Assembly (NCBI RefSeq): GCF_040546025.1
Contig: NZ_JBEPNA010000001.1
Coordinates: forward strand, 124,001-188,000
Direction: 5' to 3'
DNA: 64,000 bases
From: Marisediminicola sp040546025
GTDB taxonomy: Bacteria > Actinomycetota > Actinomycetes > Actinomycetales > Microbacteriaceae
Under the pieces are notes generated by a model. The model was given only the letters and a program-made list of their open reading frames with translations, did no database searches and had not been told where the DNA came from. Every line of letters begins with the position of its first letter. The stretch's first letter is position 1. Positions 46,431 to 54,744 of this stretch are shown piece after piece. The position numbers and the translations under genes are program-made.

Positions 46431-46820
46431 TCAGAGCGCTCGCACCGAATTGTTCCGGGGGTCATGGGTGAGCTCGACGAGCCCGAGGTGCTCGAGCAGT
46501 GGTGGCAGGTACATGCCGAACCGGCCGCGGTAGCCGTTGCGAAGCCCGTACCACCCACCGACGGGGTTGCTGCCGGAGCGCCCCCACTCCTCCACGGTGC
46601 CCTCGGTAACGGGCTTCTTCTCGTCGGCGGCGCCGAGCGGCACCCAGTCGCCCTGTTCGGTGAGCCACGCGTGAAGATCGTCGATGGCGCGCGCGTGGTA
46701 CTTCAGGGTGGTCGACCCGACCTGGCAGATGAGCTCGTCGCCGTCCACATACATCGTGTACTGCGAGGTGCCCGGCGCGGTCGTGAGCTGCCACGGGGAG
46801 TCTTTGGTGCCGTCGGTCAC
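46431..46820 (-). CDS. Conserved hypothetical protein
   Basis: 129 aa, GTG start with GGAGA upstream. Highly ordered and Trp/Tyr-rich: TKDSPWQLTTAPGTSQYTMY, GDELICQVGSTTLKYHARAI, LHAWLTEQGDWVPLGAADEK, WGRSGSNPVGGWYGLRNGYR and GMYLPPLLEHLGLVELTHDP. This is a conserved actinobacterial family (I believe one of the recent DUF entries, number not certain). It is a small soluble protein of unknown function, probably binding DNA or a partner protein. The gap to GH81 (46821-46930) holds no gene. Confidence 0.75.
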   Translation of the reverse strand: MTDGTKDSPWQLTTAPGTSQYTMYVDGDELICQVGSTTLKYHARAIDDLHAWLTEQGDWVPLGAADEKKPVTEGTVEEWGRSGSNPVGGWYGLRNGYRGRFGMYLPPLLEHLGLVELTHDPRNNSVRAL

Positions 46821-46930
46821 GGTGGTCTCCGTGTGAGGTGAAGGAACTCGGGTACTCGAATTGAATTGTGACAGCAGCGGCACTGAACCGCCATGGGGTC
46901 GCCGCGGCACCCAGCACAACGTCGTGCGGG

Positions 46931-48940
46931 CTACCGCGTCATCAACCACGCGAGCATGTAGCTGCGCGAGTTGCCGTCGTCGAGCAGCTCCTCGGGCATC
47001 GACTTGGCTGCGCTGACCAGCTCGGCGTTGTCGGCTGTGCCGAGTCCCGCATACATGAGCAGCCAGTCGCCGTACTGTACGTCGAACCCGCCCGGAGTGG
47101 CCGCGGCCACGTTCTCGTCGACCCGCTCGGGCTCGGTGCCGAGGTACTCGGAGGCCGGGCTCATCGGCAGCGCGATGATCGCGAGCTTCGCGGCCGGCTC
47201 CGCGCTGAACCACGTGGCGTAGTCGCGCTTGGCACCCCAGTTGAGCGGAGCGATCGAGTGCTCATAGCCCTCGTAGACGCTCTCCGTGCGGTCGAAGTTT
47301 GTCCAGTAGGCGTTCGCCGAGTCGGCCTCGGCGGCCAGCATCCACCGTGCCTGCGTCTCGAGCGGGGCGTCGTCGGTGGTCGCCGCCCAGAGGGCGAGAC
47401 CGTTCCAGGCGAGCACCGCCTCGGAGCTTGACTCCTGGTTGTTGCCGTCGGCGAACGGCGAGTAACCGGATGCCCACGAGTGGCCCGCGTACGCGTCGAA
47501 CGCCCGGCGCTCGGGGAACAGGGTCGACTCGCCGCTTGTGGCGACGTCAGCCGCGAGCAGTGTCATGACGGGCTCGATCTTCTCGAGCAGCGCGTCGTCG
47601 TACTTTGCCGCGACGGATGCAGCGAAGAAGAAGTACCCGTAGTGGAAGTGGTGGTCGTTGAATTCCTCGGAGCCGAACGAGGGCGCGAGGCCCACGATTC
47701 CCTTGCCCTCTGGGTCGTAGACGAAGCAGCGTTCCTCCCGCTCGTCGCATCCGCCGGGCTCCATCCACTCGGCCAGGGCGCCGCTGAGGCGCTTGGACAG
47801 CACCGCGGCCGACTCCTCGTCGCCGAGCTGCTCGGCCAAGTCGAGGATGTTGGCCAGGCGGTACATCGCCTTGCCGCCGAAGTAGGTGTCGGCGGGCATT
47901 TCGATCTCGCCCGCGGCATCCTTCTTGACCTGCTCGGCGAGCGTCGCGCGCTGGTCGTCGTCGAGAGTGCTGACATCGACGCTCGAGCTCGGCTCGATCG
48001 CCGGCGAGGTCCAGGACAGGTTCGTGCCGGACTGCAGGGTCATGGAGCCGTAGGCCGACTCGTAGCTGCCGAGGCCGGCATCCGCGCCTTCTGCCTGCTG
48101 GTGCGGCATTGCCGCGATAAGCGTGTCGCCCGCGGCCTGGTAGCCGAGTGTCGTCGAGGCGGTCTCGCCGTCGACGGAGTACTCGATGCTCGTCGACTCG
48201 ACCGGGGCGGCGGATGCTGCGAGCTCGGCGATGTCGCCGTCGCCCGGCACCGCGAACCACACGGCGCTCTCGCCGCTGGCCAGGGCGAGGGTCGATCCGT
48301 CGAGCTCGCCGGCGGTCGTCAGGCCATACTCGGTGTCGGCGACGGTCGCCGAGGCGAGCTCGCCGTCGACGGGCTCGAACGGTGCACCGAGCGTGAGCTC
48401 GACGTCCTGCTCGGCCGTGAAGCTCACGAGCGGGGACCCCTGGGCGATTGTGACCGCGCCGATCGTGTCGCCGTTCGAGTCGAGCTGGTCGATCGTGACC
48501 GAGGCCTCGTCGTAGGCGCTGATCTCGCTCGCCGAGGCGCCGGCATCCACCGTGATCGACGGGGTGAACGGCGCGCTGATCGTCTGCGCGCCGGTGGTCA
48601 CCTCGGGCAGGCCGAACGCGAAGCCCGGCTCGGTGAGGTTGAACGACAGGGGCAGCGGGAACACCGGCAGGGGCTCCTCGCCGAAGGCAAGTCCCGAGAA
48701 CCACTGGTTCGTCGGCGGGAGGAGCCCCTCGGCGAGCCGCGACTCGGGCGCCGGGGCGACGCTGCGCTGCACGATGCCGTCGACGAGGCTCTGCATGCGG
48801 GAGTCCGGGAAGATGCCCTCCCCGGGCGCCGAGGCCGCGCCGCTCTCGCCCTCACCGGTTGTGCAGCCGGCGAGGAGCGCGAGGGCGAGGCCCGAGGCGA
48901 TGCCCGCGCTGATGGATCGTTTCGTCACATTCGGAGTCAT
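46931..48940 (-). CDS. GH81 endo-beta-1,3-glucanase lipoprotein
   Basis: 669 aa. A lipoprotein signal (SGLALALLAGC, Cys26) targets it to the outer face of the membrane. An N-terminal beta-sandwich (NQWFSGLAFGEEPLPVFPLP and SFNLTEPGFAFGLPEVTTG) and a C-terminal (alpha/alpha) catalytic domain are seen. The GH81 signatures are EFNDHHFHYGYFFFAASVAA (near residue 425, catalytic Asp/His cluster) and DGNNQESSSEAVLAWNGLAL (near 500, Glu pair). GH81 enzymes cut beta-1,3-glucan internally. Its ATG overlaps the stop of the HlyD-like gene (ATGA), so it is the last gene of a tightly coupled GT2-HlyD-GH81 operon and may trim the product. Confidence 0.9.
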   Translation of the reverse strand: MTPNVTKRSISAGIASGLALALLAGCTTGEGESGAASAPGEGIFPDSRMQSLVDGIVQRSVAPAPESRLAEGLLPPTNQWFSGLAFGEEPLPVFPLPLSFNLTEPGFAFGLPEVTTGAQTISAPFTPSITVDAGASASEISAYDEASVTIDQLDSNGDTIGAVTIAQGSPLVSFTAEQDVELTLGAPFEPVDGELASATVADTEYGLTTAGELDGSTLALASGESAVWFAVPGDGDIAELAASAAPVESTSIEYSVDGETASTTLGYQAAGDTLIAAMPHQQAEGADAGLGSYESAYGSMTLQSGTNLSWTSPAIEPSSSVDVSTLDDDQRATLAEQVKKDAAGEIEMPADTYFGGKAMYRLANILDLAEQLGDEESAAVLSKRLSGALAEWMEPGGCDEREERCFVYDPEGKGIVGLAPSFGSEEFNDHHFHYGYFFFAASVAAKYDDALLEKIEPVMTLLAADVATSGESTLFPERRAFDAYAGHSWASGYSPFADGNNQESSSEAVLAWNGLALWAATTDDAPLETQARWMLAAEADSANAYWTNFDRTESVYEGYEHSIAPLNWGAKRDYATWFSAEPAAKLAIIALPMSPASEYLGTEPERVDENVAAATPGGFDVQYGDWLLMYAGLGTADNAELVSAAKSMPEELLDDGNSRSYMLAWLMTR

Positions 48941-49668
48941 ATGCCCACCTGTTCCAGGAGTAGATAGAGGGAGTCCGCGATGCCCGCGAGCGGGCCTTCT
49001 TCGCGCAACTGCAGGATCGCGGTGACCGGGGTGCCGCTCGCGACGAGCCCGTCCATCGCGCCCGCGACGAAGTCGTCGCCCGTGATCTCGAGCTGCACGT
49101 TGGCCTTGCCGTCGACGGTGTCGACGGACTTCTTGGCGACGGTCGCCTCGAGGCGCTGGTGGTCGGGCAGTACGATCTCGACCCTGGCGCCGTCCTCAAC
49201 GCGGGTGAAGTTGTACGGGTCGATGGTGAAGTCGGCGAGCACGAAAATCGACGCGTCGCGTTCGACCGTGGCGAGCGGCTGCCCGGCGGCGACGAATCCG
49301 CCGACCTGCGCCTCGACCGTGGATAGGATGCCCGGCTCCGTGGCGATGAGGGTGAGCGTACCGTCATCGGCCACGATGTAGGCCGTGTTCTCGGGCACGC
49401 CCTGCGCCGACTCGAGGGCGCTCAGCAGGGTCGCGCTCTGCACGCTCAGGAGCTTGTCGCCCTTGGTGACGGCGGCGCCCTCCTCGACGAACTGCTCGGT
49501 GACGGTTCCGGCGTAGTCGGAGCCGACCGAATAGGAGACGGCCTCGAACGAGGCCGTCTCGCTGGCGACCTGGCCCTCCCGCTGAGTGAAGACGATGGTG
49601 CTGGCGGCGACGATGACGAGCACGAGAAGCGCGCCGCCGAGAAGTCTGAATCGGTTGGACCAAGTCAT
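48937..49668 (-). CDS. HlyD-like/biotinyl-lipoyl domain membrane protein
   Basis: 243 aa. One N-terminal transmembrane helix (FRLLGGALLVLVIVAASTIV, residues 7-26) anchors an extracytoplasmic domain with a barrel-sandwich hybrid (AGTVTEQFVEEGAAVTKGDK, then GILSTVEAQVGGFVAAGQPL) and a beta-barrel (FVLADFTIDPYNFTRVEDGA, RVEIVLPDHQRLEATVAKKS), as in HlyD-type adaptors and the periplasmic part of Alg44. It overlaps both neighbours by 4 bases. In a Gram-positive it cannot bridge an outer membrane, so it is more likely a polymer-handling or assembly subunit of the GT2 synthase. Confidence 0.82.
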   Translation of the reverse strand: MTWSNRFRLLGGALLVLVIVAASTIVFTQREGQVASETASFEAVSYSVGSDYAGTVTEQFVEEGAAVTKGDKLLSVQSATLLSALESAQGVPENTAYIVADDGTLTLIATEPGILSTVEAQVGGFVAAGQPLATVERDASIFVLADFTIDPYNFTRVEDGARVEIVLPDHQRLEATVAKKSVDTVDGKANVQLEITGDDFVAGAMDGLVASGTPVTAILQLREEGPLAGIADSLYLLLEQVGI

Positions 49669-51512
49669 TTGAGGCTCCTACGGGTGGGATAAGTGAGTGT
49701 GGGGTCGGTCGCAGTCGCTGTCGCGCTCGCCGTCATGATGACGGGGGCGGCGGTGGCCAGTGCGGGTTCTGCATCGGGTCGCGCCGTGATGTACGCCGCC
49801 CGACCGAACTCGGGGTTGAGGCGAGCGCGGCCGGCCGACGCCGCTCGTGCGGCCGCGGCGTCGCGGGCATCCGCCTCGTCCCGCGTCGCCGCGAGGCGCA
49901 TCGCCCGCGGCTCGCGCAGCGCGGCGACGATGAACACGCCCATCACGATGGTGTTGGTGAGATTCCAGCCGGTCGCGAGGGTGAGCACCTGGTGCAGGTA
50001 GTCCTTGTAGATGCCCACCAGCGAGGTCAGCACCAGGAACAGGAACACGAGCACCTGCGGAATGATGAAGTTGAATGGCGACGACCGTTTGCCGCTGCCC
50101 CCGGTGACGTGCCACTTCTGCTCCCGTCCGGCGAACACGTTGATGAACGCGCGGATGTAGATGGGGAACGACACGGTGGCCATCACGAGGGTCTCCAGCC
50201 GGAACGAGCCCATGGTGTTGAACGCGAGCAGGATCTGCAGGCCGTAGAAGCCCAGGTAGAACAGCGCCCAGGTCAGCCAGGTGACGGTGAGGTTCACCGG
50301 CCGCAGGTCGAAGTAGATCTCGAGCGGCGGAACCAGCAGCAGGAGCAGCGGGGTGATGCCCACGAGGTAGTGGGTCGCGGTGACGAAGTACTGCAGGCGC
50401 TGGTCGGCGGTCAGGCGAACGCGCGGGCTGAGCGGGTTGGACTGCATGAGGATCTCGAATCCTCCGGATGCCCAGCGCAGCTGCTGCTTCGTGTAGTCCT
50501 CGATCGTCTCGGGGGCGTCGCCGGTCGCGAGCGTCACCGGGATGTAGACGGACTTCCAGCCGGCCTGGTGGAGGCGAAGCGACGTCCAGACATCCTCGGA
50601 CTTGGAGTCCGTGCTCATGCCGCCGACATCGTTGATCGCGGTCCGGCGGAAGATGACGTTGGTGCCGACGCAGAACGCGGCGTTGAATCGGTTGCGGCCG
50701 GGCTGGATGAACCGGTAGAACACCGACTGCATGAAGCCGGCCCCGCGCGAGACCAGGTTGTGCATGTTGCCGTAGGCCTGCGGCGTCTGCACGAAGGCGA
50801 GCTTCTCGTCGACGAAGAACGGCACGGTCTCGTAGAGGAACTCCGGCTCGGGCACGAAGTCGGCGTCGAAGATCGCGAAGTACTCGCCGTTCGAGATGGT
50901 CAGCGCGTGGTTGACGTTGCCGGCCTTGGCGCCGTTGCTGCTGAGCCGGCGCACGTATCGGGCGCCGATCTCGTCGGCGAGGTCGCGCACGGCATCCGAG
51001 CGTCCGTCGTCGAGGATCCAGGTCGTGTGCTCTCCGCGCATGGCGAGGGCGGCGACGACCGTCGTGCGGATCTTCTCGACGGGCTCGCCGTAGACGGTGA
51101 TGAACACGTCGACTCCGACGGGCTTCTCCTCGAGCATCATCGGCCAGTGCTGGGGGTGATCCTCGAGGTTGTGCTCGTCGACCGACTCGCCGTCGAACAG
51201 TCGCTCCTGGGCGTGGTGGAAGGAGAAGTCGCGGGGGTCCCTGCCGCCGGACAGGATCGTCCACATCGAGACGAGGGCCTGCGTGACGAGCACGATCTCG
51301 GCGGTGATGACGAGTGCATAGGGCAGCCAGTCGCCCCGGTTGTCGGGGTTCAGCAGGAACCAGGTGTAGCCGAGCACACCGATCGTGGCCATGAGCACGA
51401 AGAGCACGAGGGTAGGCGAGTGCACCGCGGTGTTCTCCACTCGGGCGGGGAGAGGCTCGCGTTCGGTGCGGCGCGGCCCGCGGTAGGGGCGCCTGGTGCG
51501 GGTAAAGGCCAT
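49665..51512 (-). CDS. Family 2 glycosyltransferase, cellulose/curdlan synthase-like
   Basis: About 615 aa (a GTG at 51545 would add 11). Two N-terminal membrane helices (LVLFVLMATIGVLGYTWFLL and WLPYALVITAEIVLVTQALV) precede the GT-A domain: DVFITVYGEP, WILDDGRSDAV (first Asp, about 163), YFAIFDADFVPEP (DxD, about 215), SKSEDVWTSLRLHQAG (ED base, about 304) and YTKQQLRWASGGFEI (Q(Q/R)xRW, about 342). Four or five C-terminal helices follow, then a short cytoplasmic tail with no PilZ domain. This is the layout of processive beta-glycan synthases. With a coupled GH81 enzyme the product is most likely a beta-1,3-glucan; cellulose or a mixed glucan cannot be excluded. Confidence 0.87.
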   Translation of the reverse strand: MAFTRTRRPYRGPRRTEREPLPARVENTAVHSPTLVLFVLMATIGVLGYTWFLLNPDNRGDWLPYALVITAEIVLVTQALVSMWTILSGGRDPRDFSFHHAQERLFDGESVDEHNLEDHPQHWPMMLEEKPVGVDVFITVYGEPVEKIRTTVVAALAMRGEHTTWILDDGRSDAVRDLADEIGARYVRRLSSNGAKAGNVNHALTISNGEYFAIFDADFVPEPEFLYETVPFFVDEKLAFVQTPQAYGNMHNLVSRGAGFMQSVFYRFIQPGRNRFNAAFCVGTNVIFRRTAINDVGGMSTDSKSEDVWTSLRLHQAGWKSVYIPVTLATGDAPETIEDYTKQQLRWASGGFEILMQSNPLSPRVRLTADQRLQYFVTATHYLVGITPLLLLLVPPLEIYFDLRPVNLTVTWLTWALFYLGFYGLQILLAFNTMGSFRLETLVMATVSFPIYIRAFINVFAGREQKWHVTGGSGKRSSPFNFIIPQVLVFLFLVLTSLVGIYKDYLHQVLTLATGWNLTNTIVMGVFIVAALREPRAMRLAATRDEADARDAAAARAASAGRARLNPEFGRAAYITARPDAEPALATAAPVIMTASATATATDPTLTYPTRRSLK

Positions 51513-51688
51513 GCGTTCGGTGATTCCGATCCGCCGCAGAGGCACGCGGGGGCGCGCGTCATGAGGCTGGGGAGCGATGACGGCGATCTTGGCGTCGGTG
51601 GGGGGTTGCGGTGGTGAGGTCTCAATCCCGTGCCAGGGCAGTCATTGCGCTGGCATCGTCGGGAGAAACACTAAGCTCACAACTATAG

Positions 51689-51788
51689 CCCCGAATGGGG
51701 GTCAAATGCCAGAAGCTGAATGCTTTTGTACCCTAATTGTCCCCCGAATTGCACGCACCTGTACCCCGAAAAGGGCCTCGATGTACCC
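51689..51788 (-). promoter_or_regulatory. Phased direct repeats upstream of the polysaccharide operon
   Basis: TGTACCC (plus strand) occurs at 51727, 51760 and 51782, with a near copy TGTCCCC at 51738; the offsets are 11, 22 and 22 bases, so all lie on one face of the helix. A CCCC-GAAT-GGGG inverted repeat lies at 51689-51700. The array is about 180-280 bases before the GT2 start and downstream of the cyclodeaminase-like gene. It looks like an activator or response-regulator binding array. The rest of 51546-51823 holds no gene. Confidence 0.55.
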
Positions 51789-51823
51789 TGGCCGCCGCGC
51801 AACCGTGCGCACGGACCCGCTAT

Positions 51824-52813
51824 TCAGCCGCGCCGAAAGACCTCAGCGGCGATGACAAGGTCTTCCCACGACATGCCCGAACTGGTGAAGACACGCGGCC
51901 GGTCGCGGTCGACCGGTGCGGCGCCGGTGACGATCGCGGCAAGCGGCACGAGCGCGTCGGCGTCGAGCGTGCCGTCGCCGATCGGGATGACGACGTCTCC
52001 GCCCTCCCGCAGCGCCACCGCGATGTCTTCGACGACAATCTGGGCGCGGCCGATCAGGGCGGAGTCGAGCTCGCGGGCATCCGTCTCATGCGATCCGACA
52101 GCAATCGTGCAGGAGTCGGCCGGCACGAGGGTGCCGTCGAACAGGGGAGTGCGCGCGGTCGTCGCGCAGACGATGAGCTGCGCATCACGCACGTCGGATG
52201 CCGAGCCGACAGTCGCCGGTATGCCACCGTCGCCGCCGCGGCTCTGCCCCTCGGCATTCGGCGCCCCCGCCGACACCCGCGCGGCGAACGCCTCGGCCTT
52301 GCCCCGGTCGCGCGCGACAACGGTGACCCGCCCGATCGGCCGAATGGCCCGCATCGCCTGGATGTGACCCCAGGCCTGCGGGCCGGAGCCGAAGACCACC
52401 AGGTGGTCGACGACCTCGGGCGCGAGCAGGTCCGTCGCCGCCGCCGACACCGCGGGAGTGCGCAGCGTCGTGAGCGCGGCCCCGTCGATGAGGGCGACGG
52501 GGGCGAGGGTGGCGGCGTCCATGAGCAGGTAGACGCCCTGGATGCGCTGCCTGCCGAGCGCCGGATTGCCCGGCGCAACGGTCGCGATCTTGACCCCGAC
52601 GAACGCGCTCGACGCGCTCGGCATGATCAGCAGATGCCCACGCTCGACGTCGAGGATGCTGCGGGCGAAGTCGCTCGCCGGCTCCAGTCCCTCCTTCAGC
52701 GCGCGCCCGATGGCAGCGGCCGCGACGCCGAAGCCGACCCGCCCGAACACCTGCTCGGCCGAGATCCACGGGGGACCGTCCGTGCCGCCCACCTCAGCCC
52801 CCGTGCCGCTCAT
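51824..52813 (-). CDS. Ornithine cyclodeaminase/mu-crystallin family reductase (probable delta1-pyrroline-2-carboxylate reductase)
   Basis: 329 aa. The family is clear: ILDVERGHLLIMPSASSAFV, GVKIATVAPGNPALGRQRIQ with the active-site Lys, GAALTTLRTPAVSAAATDLL, and the Rossmann NAD(P) site VVFGSGPQAWGHIQAMRAI. SWEDLVIAAEVF closes it. In hydroxyproline and D-proline gene sets this family reduces pyrroline-2-carboxylate to L-proline. The ATG overlaps the stop of the proline racemase family gene upstream (ATGA), so the two are coupled. True ornithine cyclodeaminase activity is less likely here. Confidence 0.85.
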   Translation of the reverse strand: MSGTGAEVGGTDGPPWISAEQVFGRVGFGVAAAAIGRALKEGLEPASDFARSILDVERGHLLIMPSASSAFVGVKIATVAPGNPALGRQRIQGVYLLMDAATLAPVALIDGAALTTLRTPAVSAAATDLLAPEVVDHLVVFGSGPQAWGHIQAMRAIRPIGRVTVVARDRGKAEAFAARVSAGAPNAEGQSRGGDGGIPATVGSASDVRDAQLIVCATTARTPLFDGTLVPADSCTIAVGSHETDARELDSALIGRAQIVVEDIAVALREGGDVVIPIGDGTLDADALVPLAAIVTGAAPVDRDRPRVFTSSGMSWEDLVIAAEVFRRG

Positions 52814-53811
52814 CGCAGCACGAATCCGGTGCCGATCGGGTCCCTCGGGTCGAGCGTGAAGCTGTGCTCGCCCGTCTTGTACGCCATCCCCTCGACCGTC
52901 GGCAGGATGCCGCGCCGGTCCTCACCGCCCGGCGCCGGCGTCGCGTGCCCGAGGAACCGGGTTCCGATGATCGAATCGTGGGTGAGTGTCTGCCCGGGCG
53001 CCAGGCGCCCCGACGCGGCGAGCAGTGCCAGCCGCGCCCCGGTGCCGGAGCCGCACGGCGACCTGTCGACCTCCCCGTCGGCGAAGACCGTGACATTGCG
53101 CTGGTGCGGGCCATCGGCGGTGTCGCCAAGGTCGTCGTAGAGGATGGTGCCGTAGACGCCGCTGAGCCGGGCATCGCTCGGATGGCGTGCGAGCGAGTGG
53201 TCGTTGAGCGCCCACTTGATTTCGCGCCCGACCTTGATGAGCTCGGGATAGTTCTCGGGCGTGACGCCCAGGCCGATGCTGCCGGCGTCGACGCTCGCGT
53301 AGATGGCGCCGCTGTAGCTCAGATCGACGGATGCCCGGCCCGCTGAGGTCTCTACCTCGACCCCGCGGGCGATGGGGTACGACTCGACGTTGTCGAACAC
53401 GACGCCGATCACCACGCCGTCCACCTGGGTCACCCGGGCCACGACGCGTCCGGAGGGCACATCGATCGTCACCGCGGTCTCGCCGGTCGGCTCCGATGCG
53501 ACGCGTCCCGTCTCCACCGCCCAGACGCCGAGCGCGATCGTGCCGTGGCCGCACGCCGTCGAGTAGCCGTCCTTGTGCCAGAAGAGCACGCCGAAGTCGG
53601 CGCCGTCGTCATCGGCAGGCACAACGAAACCGCCGTACATGTCGGCATGGCCCCGCGGCTCCTGGCAGAGGAACTGGCGCACGGCGTCGATCTCGGGGGA
53701 GCCGGCCGCGGCCATTCGCCGCTCGGCGACGGTCGAACCGGGGACGTCCGGGGTGCCCTCGACGACGATTCGGAACGGTTCACCCGCCGTGTGGTAGTCG
53801 ATTGTCCTCAC
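52810..53811 (-). CDS. Proline racemase family protein (Cys/Cys type)
   Basis: 333 aa from a GTG at 53811 (VRTIDYHTAGEPFRIVVEGT), the usual family start; an ATG at 53832 adds seven residues. The first catalytic Cys is in STACGHGTIALG (Cys87) and the second in VDRSPCGSGTGARLALLAAS (about residue 240). Two catalytic Cys indicate a racemase or epimerase; trans-3-hydroxyproline dehydratases usually have Thr at the second site. However, the TIALG context and the coupled reductase gene resemble dehydratase sets. The substrate is probably proline or a hydroxyproline. It is divergent from the GntR gene. Confidence 0.82.
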   Translation of the reverse strand: MRTIDYHTAGEPFRIVVEGTPDVPGSTVAERRMAAAGSPEIDAVRQFLCQEPRGHADMYGGFVVPADDDGADFGVLFWHKDGYSTACGHGTIALGVWAVETGRVASEPTGETAVTIDVPSGRVVARVTQVDGVVIGVVFDNVESYPIARGVEVETSAGRASVDLSYSGAIYASVDAGSIGLGVTPENYPELIKVGREIKWALNDHSLARHPSDARLSGVYGTILYDDLGDTADGPHQRNVTVFADGEVDRSPCGSGTGARLALLAASGRLAPGQTLTHDSIIGTRFLGHATPAPGGEDRRGILPTVEGMAYKTGEHSFTLDPRDPIGTGFVLR

Positions 53812-53821
53812 GTGATTCGTA

Positions 53822-53834
53822 ATATGCCACATAT
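53822..53834. promoter_or_regulatory. Palindrome between the racemase family and GntR genes
   Basis: ATATG-CCA-CATAT is a palindrome with 5-base arms, situated in the 81-base divergent spacer. It contains the GTGGCAT half-site (minus strand) that recurs in the livK-type promoter operator at 54636. It is a candidate autoregulatory GntR site. Confidence 0.45.
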
Positions 53835-53892
53835 CATGATGCTATCCACGAACGCTCGAGAATCGAGCTTGTCGCCGAAAGCAGGAACCCAG

Positions 53893-54561
53893 ATGAGTGC
53901 GTCGACCATCCGCAAGGTCGAGAAGACGGCGAGCCTGCGCGACAGGATCGGAGAGGCCCTATCGGCTGCCATCATCTCGGGCGAGCTCGCGCCGGGCACC
54001 CTCGTCTCGGTGCCCGCGCTCGCCGCCGAGTTCGAGGTGTCCGCGACCCCCGTCCGCGAAGCCATGCTCGATCTCGAGCAGCGCGGCTTCGTCGAGTCCG
54101 TGCGCAACAAGGGCTTCCGGGTGACCCAGGTGAGCCTTCGGGACCTGCGCGAGATCGTCGAGCTCCGTCAGCTGCTCGAGGCGCCCGCGACGGGAGCAAT
54201 CGCGGGCAAGGTTCCACCCGCTCGGATGCCGAAGTGGCGCACGATGGCCGACGAGATCGGCGCTCATGCCGAGGCTGCCGAGCTCACCCAGTTCATCGAG
54301 TCCGACCGCGACTTCCATCTCGCGCTTCTCGCGGAGTATGGCAACGAGCGCCTCGTCACCCTCGTGCGCGAACTTCGGTCGCAGACCCGCATGGTGAACC
54401 TCGCGAGAATGGCACACAGCCCCGAGCTGTCGGTGTCGGCGGCGGAACACCACCAGATGCTCGACCTGATCGAGTCCGGTGATGCCGAGGCGCTCGAGAA
54501 GCTGACGATCGCCCATCTCGGCCACGTGCTCGCGTGGTGGGCGGAATCACCCGCCGAATAG
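53893..54561 (+). CDS. GntR family (FadR/FCD) transcriptional regulator
   Basis: 222 aa from ATG 53893 with AGGA upstream. Winged HTH: LRDRIGEALSAAIISGELAP, GTLVSVPALAAEFEVSATPV and REAMLDLEQRGFVESVRNKG. FCD ligand domain: REIVELRQLLEAPATGAIAG, FIESDRDFHLALLAEYGNER and EHHQMLDLIESGDAEALEKL, with the metal-binding D-H-H pattern. FCD proteins sense small carboxylates. It sits at the centre of the cluster, divergent from the racemase/reductase pair and ahead of the ABC transporter, and is the probable regulator of hydroxyproline use. Confidence 0.87.
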   Translation: MSASTIRKVEKTASLRDRIGEALSAAIISGELAPGTLVSVPALAAEFEVSATPVREAMLDLEQRGFVESVRNKGFRVTQVSLRDLREIVELRQLLEAPATGAIAGKVPPARMPKWRTMADEIGAHAEAAELTQFIESDRDFHLALLAEYGNERLVTLVRELRSQTRMVNLARMAHSPELSVSAAEHHQMLDLIESGDAEALEKLTIAHLGHVLAWWAESPAE

Positions 54562-54619
54562 GCCCGTGGCGAGTGGGCGCCCGGCCGCGGCCCGCCGCCA
54601 AATCGTGACCTTCTAATGT

Positions 54620-54651
54620 TTGACACGCCAAAGAGTGGCATGTCATATTTT
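54620..54651 (+). promoter_or_regulatory. Promoter and operator of the ABC transporter operon
   Basis: TTGACA (-35, 54620-54625) and CATATT (-10, 54644-54649) are 18 bases apart. Between and overlapping them lies a palindrome TGACACGCCA (54621-54630) and TGGCATGTCA (54636-54645) with 9 of 10 matching bases and a 5-base spacer. A repressor here would block RNA polymerase. It lies 100 bases before the binding-protein gene. Confidence 0.65.
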
Positions 54652-54744
54652 ACTGGAGCGGTGCTGCTCCCAAGCTGAGTCTTTCCTGGCGAAGCATTCT
54701 GTGGAAGCGCCCGCGGAGTGTCCCCATCCAAGGAGAGGCAGATT

